Shown in pieces: positions 7,280 to 16,661 of a stretch of DNA of 64,000 bases. The notes beneath the pieces are model-generated. The model was given only the letters and a program-made list of their open reading frames with translations, was not told where the DNA came from and did not search any database. Source of the stretch: Chitinophagaceae bacterium LGM1 (GTDB taxonomy: Bacteria; Bacteroidota; Bacteroidia; Chitinophagales; Chitinophagaceae); contig CP075895.1 in NCBI GenBank assembly GCA_018604165.1, positions 558,001 to 622,000 on the forward strand, read 5' to 3'. How positions within the stretch are numbered: position 1 is the first letter of the stretch; every line of letters starts with the position of its first letter. A program made the translations under genes and the position numbers.

Positions 7280-8656
7280 ATGCTGTATGCCATTGTAGAT
7301 ATTGAAACCACAGGTAGCTATGCCGCGGGAAACGGCATTACGGAGATTGCTATTGTAACACACGATGGCAAGCAGGTGGTAGATTTCTACGAAACACTCA
7401 TCAACCCGAGGCAGCAAATACCTTATTTTATAGAACGACTTACAGGTATAAGCAATAGTATGGTAGCCAATGCGCCGGGCTTTAGCGATGTAGCAGCGCG
7501 GATATACGAGCTACTACAGGATAAAGTATTTGTAGCGCACAATGTCAATTTCGATTACTCTTTTCTAAAACATCACTTAGAGGCTTGCGGATATACCCTC
7601 GGGGCAAAGAAACTATGCACGGTGCGCATGGCGCGAAAGATAGTACCGGGTATGAGCAGCTACAGCTTGGGGAAGTTATGTAATCAATTAGGTATTAATC
7701 ATGCCAACCATCACAGGGCAGGTGGCGATGCGATGGCTACTGCAGACTTGTTTGCCATGCTGGTAGCTAATGATAAAGATGGTGTGATAGATACGATGCT
7801 GAAAGGGCGCAACAGAGAGCAATACCTACCACCGCACTTGCCTGTGCAGCAGGTAGATAGCTTGCCGCCTGTACCGGGGGTTTATTACTTCTATAATGTG
7901 GCAGGCAAAGCCGTGTATGTAGGCAAGGCTAAAAACCTGAAACGCAGGGTAAAGAGCCACTTCAGCAATAACAAAGCAGGTAAGCAGAAGCAGGATTTTC
8001 TGCGCGATATACACCGCATCAGCTATAAAGAATGTGCTACCGACCTGATGGCGCATATACTGGAAAGCACAGAAATACGCCGGCTATGGCCTATGTACAA
8101 TCGCAGCCAACGGGGCTACTTGCCTAAATTCGGGCTATATGTGTATGAAGACCAACAAGGGTATAAACGCTTTGCCATAGAGAAAAACAAACAGGTGTAC
8201 AAACCGATACATACTTTCAACACACTGATAGAAGGGCATAACAGAATACGCGAGATGATAAGCGAGTTTGGCCTATGTGCCAGACTGTGCAACCTTGCTA
8301 AAGGTGCTGATTGTGCAAACGGTATATTTGCCGAAGGCTGTACAGGGCAATGCACAAAACTGAAAGCAAAAAGATATAACCGCCGTGTAGATGATGCCAT
8401 CAAATGGCTGCATAAACAACTGCCTACATTTGCCTATGTTGATAAGGGCATCAGCGATGATGAGCAAAGCTGCATATTTGTAAACAAAGGTGCTTTTTAT
8501 GGTATGGGGTATCTGCATGATGGTGTGTTGCCCGATAATATTCTGGAGCTACAGGAAAAACTGGAGCCCATGCCCGATAACGATTACATCCGCAATCTGG
8601 TATATAAGCACGCTGCTGCATTTCCTGAAAAATGTATCAGTTTCTCTAAGCAGTAA
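7280..8656 (+). CDS. DEDDh exonuclease fused to GIY-YIG (UvrC/Cho-like) nuclease
   Basis: A 458-residue two-domain nuclease. Residues 1-165 are a DnaQ/PolIII-epsilon-type 3'-5' exonuclease: Asp7 and Glu9 in VDIETTG, Asp92 in NVNFDYSF, and His145 and Asp150 in HHRAGGDA. This completes the DEDDh set. Residues about 198-280 are a GIY-YIG endonuclease domain: GVYYF, VYVGKAKNLKRRV, and a likely catalytic Glu near 262 in LESTEIRRLWPMYN, as in the UvrC N-terminus. The C-terminal third is Cys-containing (CARLCNLAKGADC) and resembles the corresponding part of Cho-like proteins. A role in repair of damaged DNA is inferred. This fusion is known in Actinobacteria and Bacteroidota. Confidence 0.9.
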   Translation: MLYAIVDIETTGSYAAGNGITEIAIVTHDGKQVVDFYETLINPRQQIPYFIERLTGISNSMVANAPGFSDVAARIYELLQDKVFVAHNVNFDYSFLKHHLEACGYTLGAKKLCTVRMARKIVPGMSSYSLGKLCNQLGINHANHHRAGGDAMATADLFAMLVANDKDGVIDTMLKGRNREQYLPPHLPVQQVDSLPPVPGVYYFYNVAGKAVYVGKAKNLKRRVKSHFSNNKAGKQKQDFLRDIHRISYKECATDLMAHILESTEIRRLWPMYNRSQRGYLPKFGLYVYEDQQGYKRFAIEKNKQVYKPIHTFNTLIEGHNRIREMISEFGLCARLCNLAKGADCANGIFAEGCTGQCTKLKAKRYNRRVDDAIKWLHKQLPTFAYVDKGISDDEQSCIFVNKGAFYGMGYLHDGVLPDNILELQEKLEPMPDNDYIRNLVYKHAAAFPEKCISFSKQ

Positions 8657-8666
8657 TAAATGTAAT

Positions 8667-10697
8667 TTATTGTGCCAGCCAGTATTTGCGTAGCAGCCAT
8701 TCTGCAATGGCAAATACAAGTATCAGCAGAAAATACCATTTCCAGTCTATCAGTGGTACGGCGCGTATATTACTCTGAATAACGGGCTTGATGTTGGCAT
8801 TCTTTTGAATGCTATCTGCTAATGATGTTATTGATGTTGCCGGTACGAACCCACCATTGTATTTATCTGCCAAGGTGTAGAGCATATTGTAGTCTGCACC
8901 CGTTTCCATCTGTTCCAGTGGCATGTGTTCTACCGTAAAGCTGCCATTGGCAGTATGTGTAGTGCCATTGTACACGGTGCGTGCTGTGTAGCTGTAAGTG
9001 CCTGCTGGCCACACACCCATATTCAGGCGGTAGCTGCTGCCATTGCGTTCAAAAGAAAAGTTTTGTTTTTTGCCACTGCTATCGGTTATGGCTATTTGTA
9101 CATCGGCGGCATTCACTTGTTGGTTGGCGGCATTCAACAGGTAGGCATTCATGCCTATGTTTTCACCATCGCTCCAAACGTATTTGGGTAGCTGTACGGC
9201 AAAAGGCTTGTCGTTGGTATTGGTTGCCAAAAAAGCTACCGTCTGCCTTATGCATTCATCAATGGTGTTGTGTGTATTGAAGTTCTTGTACTCATACATA
9301 CGCCAACGCCAAATGCCTTCACCTGTTGTAATGGCTGTTGACGGGCTACCTTGACGCAATGCCCACAAAGGCATTTGCTCACCATCGCGTTGGCGAAATA
9401 ATACGTCTGCATCGGGCATGGCATACATATTGCCTTGTGGTACACTTAGTGGCGGCATTTTATCGGCTACTGCCTGTATGTTTTGCGGCAAAGTAAAACT
9501 GCTGAATGTGGGATTGTATGCAGGATATACATCGCGCGAGGCAAGAGGGTTGATACTAAGCCGCAAGGGAGATGATAATTGCATAATGGCAGCAGGGTTT
9601 GTTTGGCTACCTAGTATATGCCATACAGGTTTTTTAACCGCTTCTATATCTCTGCTATTGTTCAGCAACTGAGATGGTAGTTGGTGCAGTATCACTACTT
9701 GGTAGTCGAACATAGAAGGCATTTCATTTGCCATCTTTACCATTACCTTATAGCTTTCCATACTGCTAAGTGCTTCTTGTATGGCTTTGATGTCGGGGTG
9801 GGGTGCGGCGGCGGCTATCAGTATTTTTTTCTGTTCATCTACTACTTCTATAAAAACATCTTTGCGATTGTTGGCAGTGTTTACTTCGCCATCTGTTGCG
9901 GGTATATTGATGGTATAGTGGTGCAAGCCCGCTTTTGCAGCTTTGATGCTGAAAGAAATGGTGCGGTCGTACTGTTGTGTATATACAGACATTACGGCGG
10001 TAGCTACCGGTTGTCCGTTTTCGGTAAGTTGTATGCTATTGTTATAACCATTGCACAGGCTTGCAACAACATCTGCCCTTATCTCAAAACTGCTGTTGAG
10101 TGATACTGTTTTATTGTGATATACCTGTGCTATGCGTATATCTTTCTGCTTGCTACTGTCGCCAATACCAACTGTGTATAGCGGGCTTTGCAAAGCCAGT
10201 TGTTGAAACACGGGATTACTACCCTGATTGTATTTGCCATCCGTAGCCAGTATTACAGCACCCAGGTTTTGTGTGCCGTAGTATTCTTGTACACTGGCAA
10301 GGGTTGTAGCAAGGTCGGTGCTTTGTTGGGTATAGTGGAAGAGGCTGTCTGTTGTTGTATTACCATGCAGGCCCCATGTTATTACTTTATAGTCAGCAGC
10401 TAATTTGTCAATCAGCGATTGCGTATTCTTTTTATACGTATTGCTGTCTTTACCCAATGCATTGGCTATGGATGCGGAATTATCCTGTACGAAAACAACG
10501 ATGGGTTTCTGTGTTTCGTTGTTGGTGATGCTGATGACGGGCGCAAGCAGCAATAACAAAGTAAGCAGTACCACCACCCCACGCAACGATGCCGTGAGCC
10601 AAGGATGGGGCGTACCGCGCTGCTTATCTGCCCGATATACCCAATACCCTGCCCCTGCAGATAGTACTATTGCTATGCACCATAATAGTAGTTGCAT
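8667..10697 (-). CDS. VWA-domain membrane protein
   Basis: A 676-residue membrane protein. Two N-terminal membrane helices (about 3-20 and 37-56) are followed by a von Willebrand A-like domain with a MIDAS-type motif DNSASI and a later ATDGKYNQGS. Ig-like regions follow, then a final C-terminal membrane helix (WKWYFLLILVFAIAEWLL). Similar Bacteroidota proteins are annotated only as VWA-domain or BatA-like conserved proteins. The bulk of the chain should be periplasmic. It is convergent with the exonuclease fusion (10-nt gap) and stands alone. No function can be given. Confidence 0.75.
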   Translation of the reverse strand: MQLLLWCIAIVLSAGAGYWVYRADKQRGTPHPWLTASLRGVVVLLTLLLLLAPVISITNNETQKPIVVFVQDNSASIANALGKDSNTYKKNTQSLIDKLAADYKVITWGLHGNTTTDSLFHYTQQSTDLATTLASVQEYYGTQNLGAVILATDGKYNQGSNPVFQQLALQSPLYTVGIGDSSKQKDIRIAQVYHNKTVSLNSSFEIRADVVASLCNGYNNSIQLTENGQPVATAVMSVYTQQYDRTISFSIKAAKAGLHHYTINIPATDGEVNTANNRKDVFIEVVDEQKKILIAAAAPHPDIKAIQEALSSMESYKVMVKMANEMPSMFDYQVVILHQLPSQLLNNSRDIEAVKKPVWHILGSQTNPAAIMQLSSPLRLSINPLASRDVYPAYNPTFSSFTLPQNIQAVADKMPPLSVPQGNMYAMPDADVLFRQRDGEQMPLWALRQGSPSTAITTGEGIWRWRMYEYKNFNTHNTIDECIRQTVAFLATNTNDKPFAVQLPKYVWSDGENIGMNAYLLNAANQQVNAADVQIAITDSSGKKQNFSFERNGSSYRLNMGVWPAGTYSYTARTVYNGTTHTANGSFTVEHMPLEQMETGADYNMLYTLADKYNGGFVPATSITSLADSIQKNANIKPVIQSNIRAVPLIDWKWYFLLILVFAIAEWLLRKYWLAQ

Positions 10698-10848
10698 TAT
10701 CCTTGCAATCTAATGAAAAATGAGGTGCAATAACATTCGCAAAAAGGGTGATATGTGTAATAGCCTTGTTAAAAAAACGAATCGGATGTGTTGATAGGGA
10801 TATAAATATTTTGCTTTCAGCAATACAAGTAAGAAAAAAGTGAATTGC

Positions 10849-10856
10849 TAATTTTG
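10849..10856 (+). promoter_or_regulatory. TAnnTTTG -7 element for the GNAT-like gene
   Basis: TAATTTTG lies immediately upstream of a cluster of ATGs at 10858, 10861 and 10867. With initiation a few bases after the box, the third ATG is at least as likely a start as the first. Confidence 0.6.
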
Positions 10857-10857
10857 C

Positions 10858-12015
10858 ATGATGAGAATGCATACGGTAACGACCGAAGCCGACAAACAGG
10901 CATTTTTAGCATTAGCCGTTACAATCAATCAAAACAACCCCAACTGGATACGCCCGTTGGATAAGGATATAGAAGACGTATTTGACCCGGAGAAAAATAA
11001 ATTCTTCAAAAAAGGGACGTGTGAACGCTGGTTGCTGCAAGATGATAATGGCAAAGTAATAGGGCGTATAGCAGCTTTTGTGAACCAGCAATACAAAAAC
11101 GAGCAACCAACTGGTGGTATTGGTTTCTTTGAATGTATCAACGACCAACAGGCAGCCAATTTCATGTTCGACTATTGTAAAGAATGGTTGCAGGAAAGGG
11201 GCATGGAAGCAATGGATGGCCCTATTAATTTTGGAGAGCGCGATAAATGGTGGGGGCTATTGGTAGAGGGCTATCAAGAGCCTTTGTATTGCATGAACTA
11301 TAACCCCGATTATTATAAAGAACTTTTTTACAACTATGGTTTTCAGGTGTATTACGAGCAGATATGTTTTTCGTTGAAAGTAAAAAACCGCTTGCAGGAT
11401 AAATTTTACGAAGCCTACGAACAATACAGCAAAGACCCTGACTACACTGCCATACATATCCGAAAAAACCAATTAGAAAAATTTGCCAAAGACTTTGCAT
11501 ACATCTACAACAAAGCATGGGCAAAACATGGTGGTGGTAAAGAACTGGAAGAAAAGACCGTGATAAAAATGTTCCGTACCATGAAGCCTGTGATAGATGA
11601 AAGCATACAATGGTTTGTGTATCACAAAGGCGAGCCGATAGGCTTTTGGGTGAACCTGCCCGATTTGAATCAATATTTCAAACACCTGAACGGCCAGTTT
11701 GGCTTATGGCAAAAACTGCAATTTCTTTGGTTAAAGAAATTCGGTAAGTGTACCCGATTTGTAGGGCTTGCTTTTGGTGTCATACCCGAGTTTCAGGGGA
11801 AGGGCGTAGATGGCTATATGATAATGAGTGGCGCGAAAGTAATACAGGCAGCCGCGAAATATGAGGACTATGAAATGCAATGGATTGGCGACTTCAACCC
11901 CAAGATGATAAACATAAGCGAAAGCCTCGGCACCTATAGAAGCCGTAAGCTACAAACGCTACGGTATTTGTTTGATAGGAGTAAGGAGTTTAACAGGCAT
12001 CCTATGCTTGGGTAA
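10858..12015 (+). CDS. GNAT-like acyltransferase family protein (YghO-like)
   Basis: A 385-residue cytosolic protein of a conserved bacterial family with distant similarity to GNAT acetyltransferases. The order of features is an N-terminal domain with NNPNWIRPLDKDIEDVFDP, a central MDGPINFGERDKWWGLLVEG, and a C-terminal GNAT-like region. In the latter, FGVIPEFQGKGVDGYMI resembles the acetyl-CoA-binding motif A (about residues 305-322). The substrate is unknown. Three closely spaced Met codons follow the -7 box; 10867 (MHTVTTEADKQ) is an equally good start. The 3' end overlaps the convergent DUF1493 gene by 14 bp. Confidence 0.65.
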   Translation: MMRMHTVTTEADKQAFLALAVTINQNNPNWIRPLDKDIEDVFDPEKNKFFKKGTCERWLLQDDNGKVIGRIAAFVNQQYKNEQPTGGIGFFECINDQQAANFMFDYCKEWLQERGMEAMDGPINFGERDKWWGLLVEGYQEPLYCMNYNPDYYKELFYNYGFQVYYEQICFSLKVKNRLQDKFYEAYEQYSKDPDYTAIHIRKNQLEKFAKDFAYIYNKAWAKHGGGKELEEKTVIKMFRTMKPVIDESIQWFVYHKGEPIGFWVNLPDLNQYFKHLNGQFGLWQKLQFLWLKKFGKCTRFVGLAFGVIPEFQGKGVDGYMIMSGAKVIQAAAKYEDYEMQWIGDFNPKMINISESLGTYRSRKLQTLRYLFDRSKEFNRHPMLG

Positions 12016-12343
12016 TAGTTTCTTCATCAAGTTTGCCGAGTTCTATTCCCTTTTGTAGATTGATTACACGAAGCGTTTTGTTGCGTTCTTTTAGCTTTCC
12101 AGTAACAAGCTTGTCTATAAAAGACATTATATTAGAACCTTCGCCGTCAAAATAATCTGCAAGCATAAAATTTGATACATTGACATTGAATTTTTTGCCA
12201 TAAGCTATAATAAATTCTACAGCATCATCACCATATATACTTAAATCTTCTTGTAATCTGGCGTTTGGAGTAATATCTTTTTCATACAGTCCCATAAGGT
12301 CTGACATGAATTTTGTTAATTCTTCAGATATTTCTGTTTTCAT
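12002..12343 (-). CDS. DUF1493 family protein (acyl-carrier-like)
   Basis: A small acidic protein of 113 residues matching DUF1493. The match is ITPNARLQEDLSIYGDDAVEF followed by NVNVSNFMLADYFDGEGS. The DUF1493 fold is compared with acyl carrier proteins, but no Asp-Ser-Leu phosphopantetheine site is visible here. Its role is unknown. The ATG at 12341-12343 was chosen because the longer form needs a TTG start inside folP. With this start the folP stop and the ATG are separated by one base (TAGTATG), so the two are probably translationally coupled. Confidence 0.75.
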   Translation of the reverse strand: MKTEISEELTKFMSDLMGLYEKDITPNARLQEDLSIYGDDAVEFIIAYGKKFNVNVSNFMLADYFDGEGSNIMSFIDKLVTGKLKERNKTLRVINLQKGIELGKLDEETITQA

Positions 12344-12344
12344 A

Positions 12345-13202
12345 CTAATCAAATATTGTTTGATAAAGCTTTATTACCTCTCTCGCTTCTTTTACATCAT
12401 GTACCCGCAATATATTAGCACCTTGTTGCAGGGCTATTATGTGCAGGGCTGTAGTGCCGTTGAGTGCACCATTGGGGTCGGTGTCAAGTGCTTTCCATAT
12501 CATGCCCTTTCGCGATAAGCCTGCTAATATGGGTTTGCCTATCATGCGTAGGGTGTGCATATTGCGCAGCAGTTCGTAGTTGTGTTCCAGCGTTTTACCA
12601 AAGCCAAAACCCGGGTCTATAATGATGTCTTTTATACCTGCTGCTTCGCATTTATCTACCGTCTGTTGCAGATAGTTTAGTATGTCTTGTGTTATGTTAC
12701 GGTATTGCGGGTTTTGCTGCATGGTAGCAGGTGTACCTTGCATGTGCATGGCTATATAAGGTACTTGCAGTTTGGCTACGGTAGCTATCATATTACTATC
12801 TATACTACCACTGCTAACATCGTTTATGATGGATGCACCTGCATCTACTGCTTCTGCCGCTACTAGGCTGTGGTAGGTATCAACTGATAGCCATGCATCG
12901 GGGAATCGTTGATGAATAGCCTGTATAACGGGTATTACCCGCTTTAGTTCTTCTTCTTGCGCTATAATGTTGCTGCCCGGCTTAGTGCTTGCCCCGCCTA
13001 CGTCCAGTATTGCAGCACCCTCTTTCAGCATACGCTCAGCATTGCGCAATATGCTGTCTGTATCGCTATCCCGCCCCTGATTATAGAAGCTGTCGGGCGT
13101 GGCATTGAGAATACCCATTACAACGGGTGTGGATATATCCAGCAATCTGCCCTTACTTTGCAGGGTAGTTTGTACGGGTAAAACTGTATTTTTGAAACTC
13201 AT
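12345..13202 (-). CDS. folP: Dihydropteroate synthase
   Basis: Folate pathway enzyme that condenses p-aminobenzoate with 6-hydroxymethyl-7,8-dihydropterin pyrophosphate in the cytosol; it is the sulfonamide target. The 285-residue length is normal. Conserved loops are visible: GILNATPDSFYNQG (about 30-43, Asn33), DVGGASTKPGS (about 67-77, Lys where many have Arg), IINDVSSG, DIIIDPGFGFGKT and PILAGLSRKGMI. The start is the ATG at 13200-13202. It is divergent from the DUF1599 gene with only 15 bp between start codons, and that gene's promoter lies inside folP. Confidence 0.96.
   Translation of the reverse strand: MSFKNTVLPVQTTLQSKGRLLDISTPVVMGILNATPDSFYNQGRDSDTDSILRNAERMLKEGAAILDVGGASTKPGSNIIAQEEELKRVIPVIQAIHQRFPDAWLSVDTYHSLVAAEAVDAGASIINDVSSGSIDSNMIATVAKLQVPYIAMHMQGTPATMQQNPQYRNITQDILNYLQQTVDKCEAAGIKDIIIDPGFGFGKTLEHNYELLRNMHTLRMIGKPILAGLSRKGMIWKALDTDPNGALNGTTALHIIALQQGANILRVHDVKEAREVIKLYQTIFD
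13187..13194 (+). promoter_or_regulatory. TAnnTTTG -7 element for the DUF1599 gene
   Basis: TATTTTTG followed by GAAAC, 23 nt before the ATG at 13218. It lies within the first codons of the divergent folP gene. Confidence 0.6.
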
Positions 13203-13217
13203 AGCACTACAAAGAAA

Positions 13218-13790
13218 ATGCAGGATAGCGTAAGCGCCAACACAATGACCAATACTTTAGCACAATACAGGACGGTAGTAGGCCGCTGCAAAGATATGTA
13301 CGTTAAGAAAGCCAGAGATTATGGCACATCTTGGCGGGTATTGCGTGGCATATCTATTGTTGACCAACTATATATAAAAGCATGGCGCATACGCCAGATA
13401 CAGGAAACTGGACAGCAAAAAATAGGTGATAGCATAGAGAGCGAATTTGTTGGTATTGTCAACTATGGCATCATAGCATTGATACAATATGCCATGCCTG
13501 CCGATGCGCCGACAGACCTGAGCTACGAAGAAGCCAAACATTGGTACGAGTTGAAAGCACAGGAAATAGAAGACTTGATGCAGCAAAAGAACCATGACTA
13601 TGGCGAGGCGTGGAGAGAACTTTCGCAACAATCGTTTGTTGACCTGATATTGGTAAAGCTGCTCCGTATTAAACAAATTCTTGCTAACGACGGACAGACA
13701 ATAGTATCTGAAGGTGCAGATGCAAACTTTTGTGATATTGTAAACTATGCCATATTTGCCTTGATAAAAATGGATGAAGCAAATACATAG
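13218..13790 (+). CDS. Tandem DUF1599 protein
   Basis: A 190-residue protein made of two copies of DUF1599 (nucleotide-modification-associated domain 1). Copy one, about 20-95, has CKDMYVKKARDYGTSW, then SEFVGIVNYGIIALIQ. Copy two, about 110-185, has MQQKNHDYGEAW, then ANFCDIVNYAIFALIK. Both copies share the K/N-DYG-W and (V/I)NY-I-ALI motifs, so an internal duplication is plain. The family is linked to modified-nucleotide metabolism by genome context elsewhere, but a reaction has not been shown. The neighbourhood folP-DUF1599-DoxX is common in Bacteroidota. Confidence 0.85.
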   Translation: MQDSVSANTMTNTLAQYRTVVGRCKDMYVKKARDYGTSWRVLRGISIVDQLYIKAWRIRQIQETGQQKIGDSIESEFVGIVNYGIIALIQYAMPADAPTDLSYEEAKHWYELKAQEIEDLMQQKNHDYGEAWRELSQQSFVDLILVKLLRIKQILANDGQTIVSEGADANFCDIVNYAIFALIKMDEANT

Positions 13791-13819
13791 GGTTTAACAG
13801 TTTATTACAAACTCATTTA

Positions 13820-13827
13820 TAAATTTG
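13820..13827 (+). promoter_or_regulatory. TAnnTTTG -7 element for the BT_3928-type gene
   Basis: TAAATTTG, 32 nt upstream of the ATG at 13860. Confidence 0.65.
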
Positions 13828-13859
13828 GTAGTCAATACATACGCATAAACCAACAAAAT

Positions 13860-14981
13860 ATGAAGTACATACTTTGGCTTATAAGAATAGTAGTAGGTGT
13901 TCTGTTCATTTTCTCCGGGCTTGTAAAAGCCAACGACCCGCTGGGGCTTAGCTACAAGATGGATGAGTTTTTTGAAGTATGGAAAATGCACTGGATGATG
14001 CCTTATTCTCTATCCTTATCTGTACTGATGATAGCGTTTGAAATCATAGCAGGTGTGGCGGTATTGTTGGGTTATGCGCAAAAACTATTTTCGGTATTGC
14101 TGCTATTGCTCATTGTTTTCTTCACCTTCCTTACAGCTTATGTATTGTTTAGCGGTAAGATAAAAGAGTGCGGTTGCTTTGGCGATTGCATCAAAATAAG
14201 CAATGAAGAAACTTTCTGGAAAGATGTAGCGTTGACGGTACTTGGGTTGATACTATTCATATACCGCAAAAAAATACAGCCCGTATTTAGTGGCAAGATA
14301 AGTACACCTCTGATGGTGCTGACTGTCATCTTCTCTTTCGGTGTGCAGTGGTACGCATTGGGACATTTACCTTTCCACGATTGCCTGCCTTATAAAATAG
14401 GTACAAACATTCATCAAGACCGCCAGATACCACCCGGTGCTACGCCCGATGTGTATGAAACTGTATTGGTGTATGAGAAAGATGGTGTGAAAAAAGAATT
14501 CAATACCCAAAACTTCCCTTGGCAAGATACTACTTGGAAGTATGTAAGCAGCGAGTCGAAACTAGTTAAAAAAGGCAATGCCGAACCGAAAATCAAAGAC
14601 TTTATTATATCCGACTACGATGGTAATGATGTAACAGAAAGTGTATTAACTGCACCGGGCAATACGCTGCTGCTGTTTGTAAAAGACGTTACCAAAGCCA
14701 ATACAGCCAATATGGACAGACTGCATAACCTTATAGAAGATGCAGAGAAAAACAATGTGCCTACGTATATATTATGCTCTGCTACTAAAGAAGATGCCAT
14801 GGCATTTCGCAAAGCGAATAATATAGAGAAAGGTATGCTGTACATGTTTGATGGCACTGTAAGTAAGACTGCGATGCGTGCAAATCCCGGGCTGATGCTG
14901 TTGGAACAAGGTACGATACGTGGCAAATGGAGCTATAAAGATTATCCTGCTACGTTGGCGGATGCAAAATCTGGTAAATAG
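13860..14981 (+). CDS. BT_3928-type DoxX/MauE membrane protein with thioredoxin-like tail
   Basis: A 373-residue inner-membrane protein. The first 155 residues hold four membrane helices of the DoxX/MauE type (IVVGVLFIFSGLVKANDPLG, then KIKECGCFGDCIKISN between helices). This loop keeps a CGCFGDC cysteine cluster typical of quinone-linked redox relatives. A fifth hydrophobic segment near 145-165 leads to a soluble C-terminal half (about 170-373) with a thioredoxin-like pattern (NTLLLFVKDVTKAN, PTYILCSATKEDA, PGLMLLEQGTIRGKWS). The redox partner is unknown. The final A of its stop codon precedes the permease GTG by four bases, so the two genes are probably co-transcribed. Confidence 0.8.
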   Translation: MKYILWLIRIVVGVLFIFSGLVKANDPLGLSYKMDEFFEVWKMHWMMPYSLSLSVLMIAFEIIAGVAVLLGYAQKLFSVLLLLLIVFFTFLTAYVLFSGKIKECGCFGDCIKISNEETFWKDVALTVLGLILFIYRKKIQPVFSGKISTPLMVLTVIFSFGVQWYALGHLPFHDCLPYKIGTNIHQDRQIPPGATPDVYETVLVYEKDGVKKEFNTQNFPWQDTTWKYVSSESKLVKKGNAEPKIKDFIISDYDGNDVTESVLTAPGNTLLLFVKDVTKANTANMDRLHNLIEDAEKNNVPTYILCSATKEDAMAFRKANNIEKGMLYMFDGTVSKTAMRANPGLMLLEQGTIRGKWSYKDYPATLADAKSGK

Positions 14982-16036
14982 TGTTACGCTTCCTGGCAAA
15001 GCGCATACGGTATAGCTTGCTGGTGCTGGCAGGTGTTATTACAGTCGTCTTTTTTCTATTCAACGTATTGCCCGGAGACCCTGCCAGGCTTACGATGGGG
15101 CAACGTAGCGACCTAGCCTCTGTAGAAAATGCAAGGCGTGAAATGAACCTCGACAAGCCATTGGTAACACGTTATCTGCTTTACCTGAATGATATTTCAC
15201 CCATTGGCTATCATAAAAGAGATAGTGCCGATAAAGCCAAATACAGTTACACAACCATACTGCCACTTGGCAACCATGCACTTGGCATCAAATGGCCATA
15301 CTTAGGGCGCAGCTATAATACCAAACGAGAAGTGAATGCCGTACTAACAGAAGCACTACCCGGCACTATCATACTGGCACTTGCTGCCATGCTCATAGCT
15401 ACTGTGTGTGGTATATTGCTGGGCATAATGGCAGCGTTGAAAAAAGGCACATGGATGGATACATCCGCCATTGTAGCGAGTGTTGCGGGGGTGTCAATGC
15501 CATCTTTCTTTGCTGGGTTGGTAATAGCCTACTTGTTTGGCTACGTATTGCACCGCTATACGGGGTTGAATATGACAGGTAGCCTGTGGGAATATGATGC
15601 AGTCAGTGGACGCTACCTTGCATTGCAAAACCTCGTGTTGCCTGCCATTGCATTGGGCATACGCCCATTGGCAATTATTACACAACTTACACGTAGTGCA
15701 CTGCTCGATGTACTGTCGCAAGATTATATCCGTACCGCTTATGCCAAAGGGTTATCTACCACACAAGTGGTTTTTCGCCATGCACTGCCCAATGCGTTGA
15801 ATCCAGTCGTTACTGCCATTTCAGGTTGGCTGGCAGAGTTGCTGGCAGGTTCTTTTTTTGTAGAGTATATTTTTGGATGGAAGGGCGTAGGTAAAATAAC
15901 CGTTGACGCACTCGATAAATTTGACTTCCCACTCGTGATGGGGGCTGTGTTGCTCACTGCTTTTATCTTTATCATCGTCAACCTGATAACAGATATGCTC
16001 TACGGTTGGCTCGACCCGAGGGTGCGATTGAGCTAA
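14981..16036 (+). CDS. Dipeptide/oligopeptide ABC transporter permease, DppB/OppB type
   Basis: A 351-residue inner-membrane permease with the family N-terminus (RFLAKRIRYSLLVLAGVITVVFFL) and FNVLPGDPARLTMG. A periplasmic insert (about 60-110) follows, then the C-terminal permease core with the EAA-type loop DYIRTAYAKGLSTTQVVFRHALPN, read here in two parts around residue 245. It should form a heterodimer with a DppC-like permease and dock ATPase subunits, but none lie in this window, so it is an orphan half here. The start is GTG, because the codon two triplets upstream is a stop in frame. It overlaps the end of the DoxX gene. Confidence 0.85.
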   Translation: MLRFLAKRIRYSLLVLAGVITVVFFLFNVLPGDPARLTMGQRSDLASVENARREMNLDKPLVTRYLLYLNDISPIGYHKRDSADKAKYSYTTILPLGNHALGIKWPYLGRSYNTKREVNAVLTEALPGTIILALAAMLIATVCGILLGIMAALKKGTWMDTSAIVASVAGVSMPSFFAGLVIAYLFGYVLHRYTGLNMTGSLWEYDAVSGRYLALQNLVLPAIALGIRPLAIITQLTRSALLDVLSQDYIRTAYAKGLSTTQVVFRHALPNALNPVVTAISGWLAELLAGSFFVEYIFGWKGVGKITVDALDKFDFPLVMGAVLLTAFIFIIVNLITDMLYGWLDPRVRLS

Positions 16037-16039
16037 GTC

Positions 16040-16561
16040 CTAATAACGTAAGTAAACAGTAGTACTGTCTTTATAGAAATTACCATTTACAGATGTTGCT
16101 TCTGCGCAGAAAGTATATAATCCCTCTTTCAGCTCTTTATTGGGCATTGGCTTTGTGATAGCCACATACATGGCATCCGCATAACCAACTTCGTAGGCAT
16201 AGTCTTGGTAACTGATTGAAAAGTATTTGGATGATATGCTTGTCAGGTCTGCCATTGCGCTAATAGTAATATCGGGTAATGAAATAGCTGATGAACAATA
16301 CATTTTCACATCACCACGCATGATGCCATTACTTATTTTACTCGTATTTAGACAAGTATTAGCAGCAGGATAATCTTTATCTCTGATGGCAAATAAACTT
16401 AGTATTGTTTGTGGCTTGATGATTGATGTATCGTCTGTTCTTGCATCAATACCCGAATAAGTGTAGGTTCTTACAGGAGTTTCGCAAGTTTCTTTCTTTT
16501 CACAAGCTACGAAAGGAGTTAATACTATGAGCAGTGTAAATATTAAGTTAGTACGGGACAT
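16040..16561 (-). CDS. Lipoprotein of unknown function
   Basis: A 173-residue protein with a lipoprotein signal peptide: hydrophobic IFTLLIVLTPF, then lipobox FVAC with Cys20. The residues after the Cys (EKKETC) are charged, which in some Bacteroidota helps lipoproteins reach the cell surface. No known domain is recognised. Several further Cys residues (positions near 25, 70, 90 and 150) could form disulphides. It is convergent with the permease (3-nt gap). Confidence 0.65.
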   Translation of the reverse strand: MSRTNLIFTLLIVLTPFVACEKKETCETPVRTYTYSGIDARTDDTSIIKPQTILSLFAIRDKDYPAANTCLNTSKISNGIMRGDVKMYCSSAISLPDITISAMADLTSISSKYFSISYQDYAYEVGYADAMYVAITKPMPNKELKEGLYTFCAEATSVNGNFYKDSTTVYLRY

Positions 16562-16661
16562 GTAGGTGCGTTTTGTTTATAACGTATATACCCTCAGGAA
16601 TAGTATAAACTCTCTTGTATTTATAGTAGTAGTCGGTTTTTGAATTGTTTACAAAACAACT

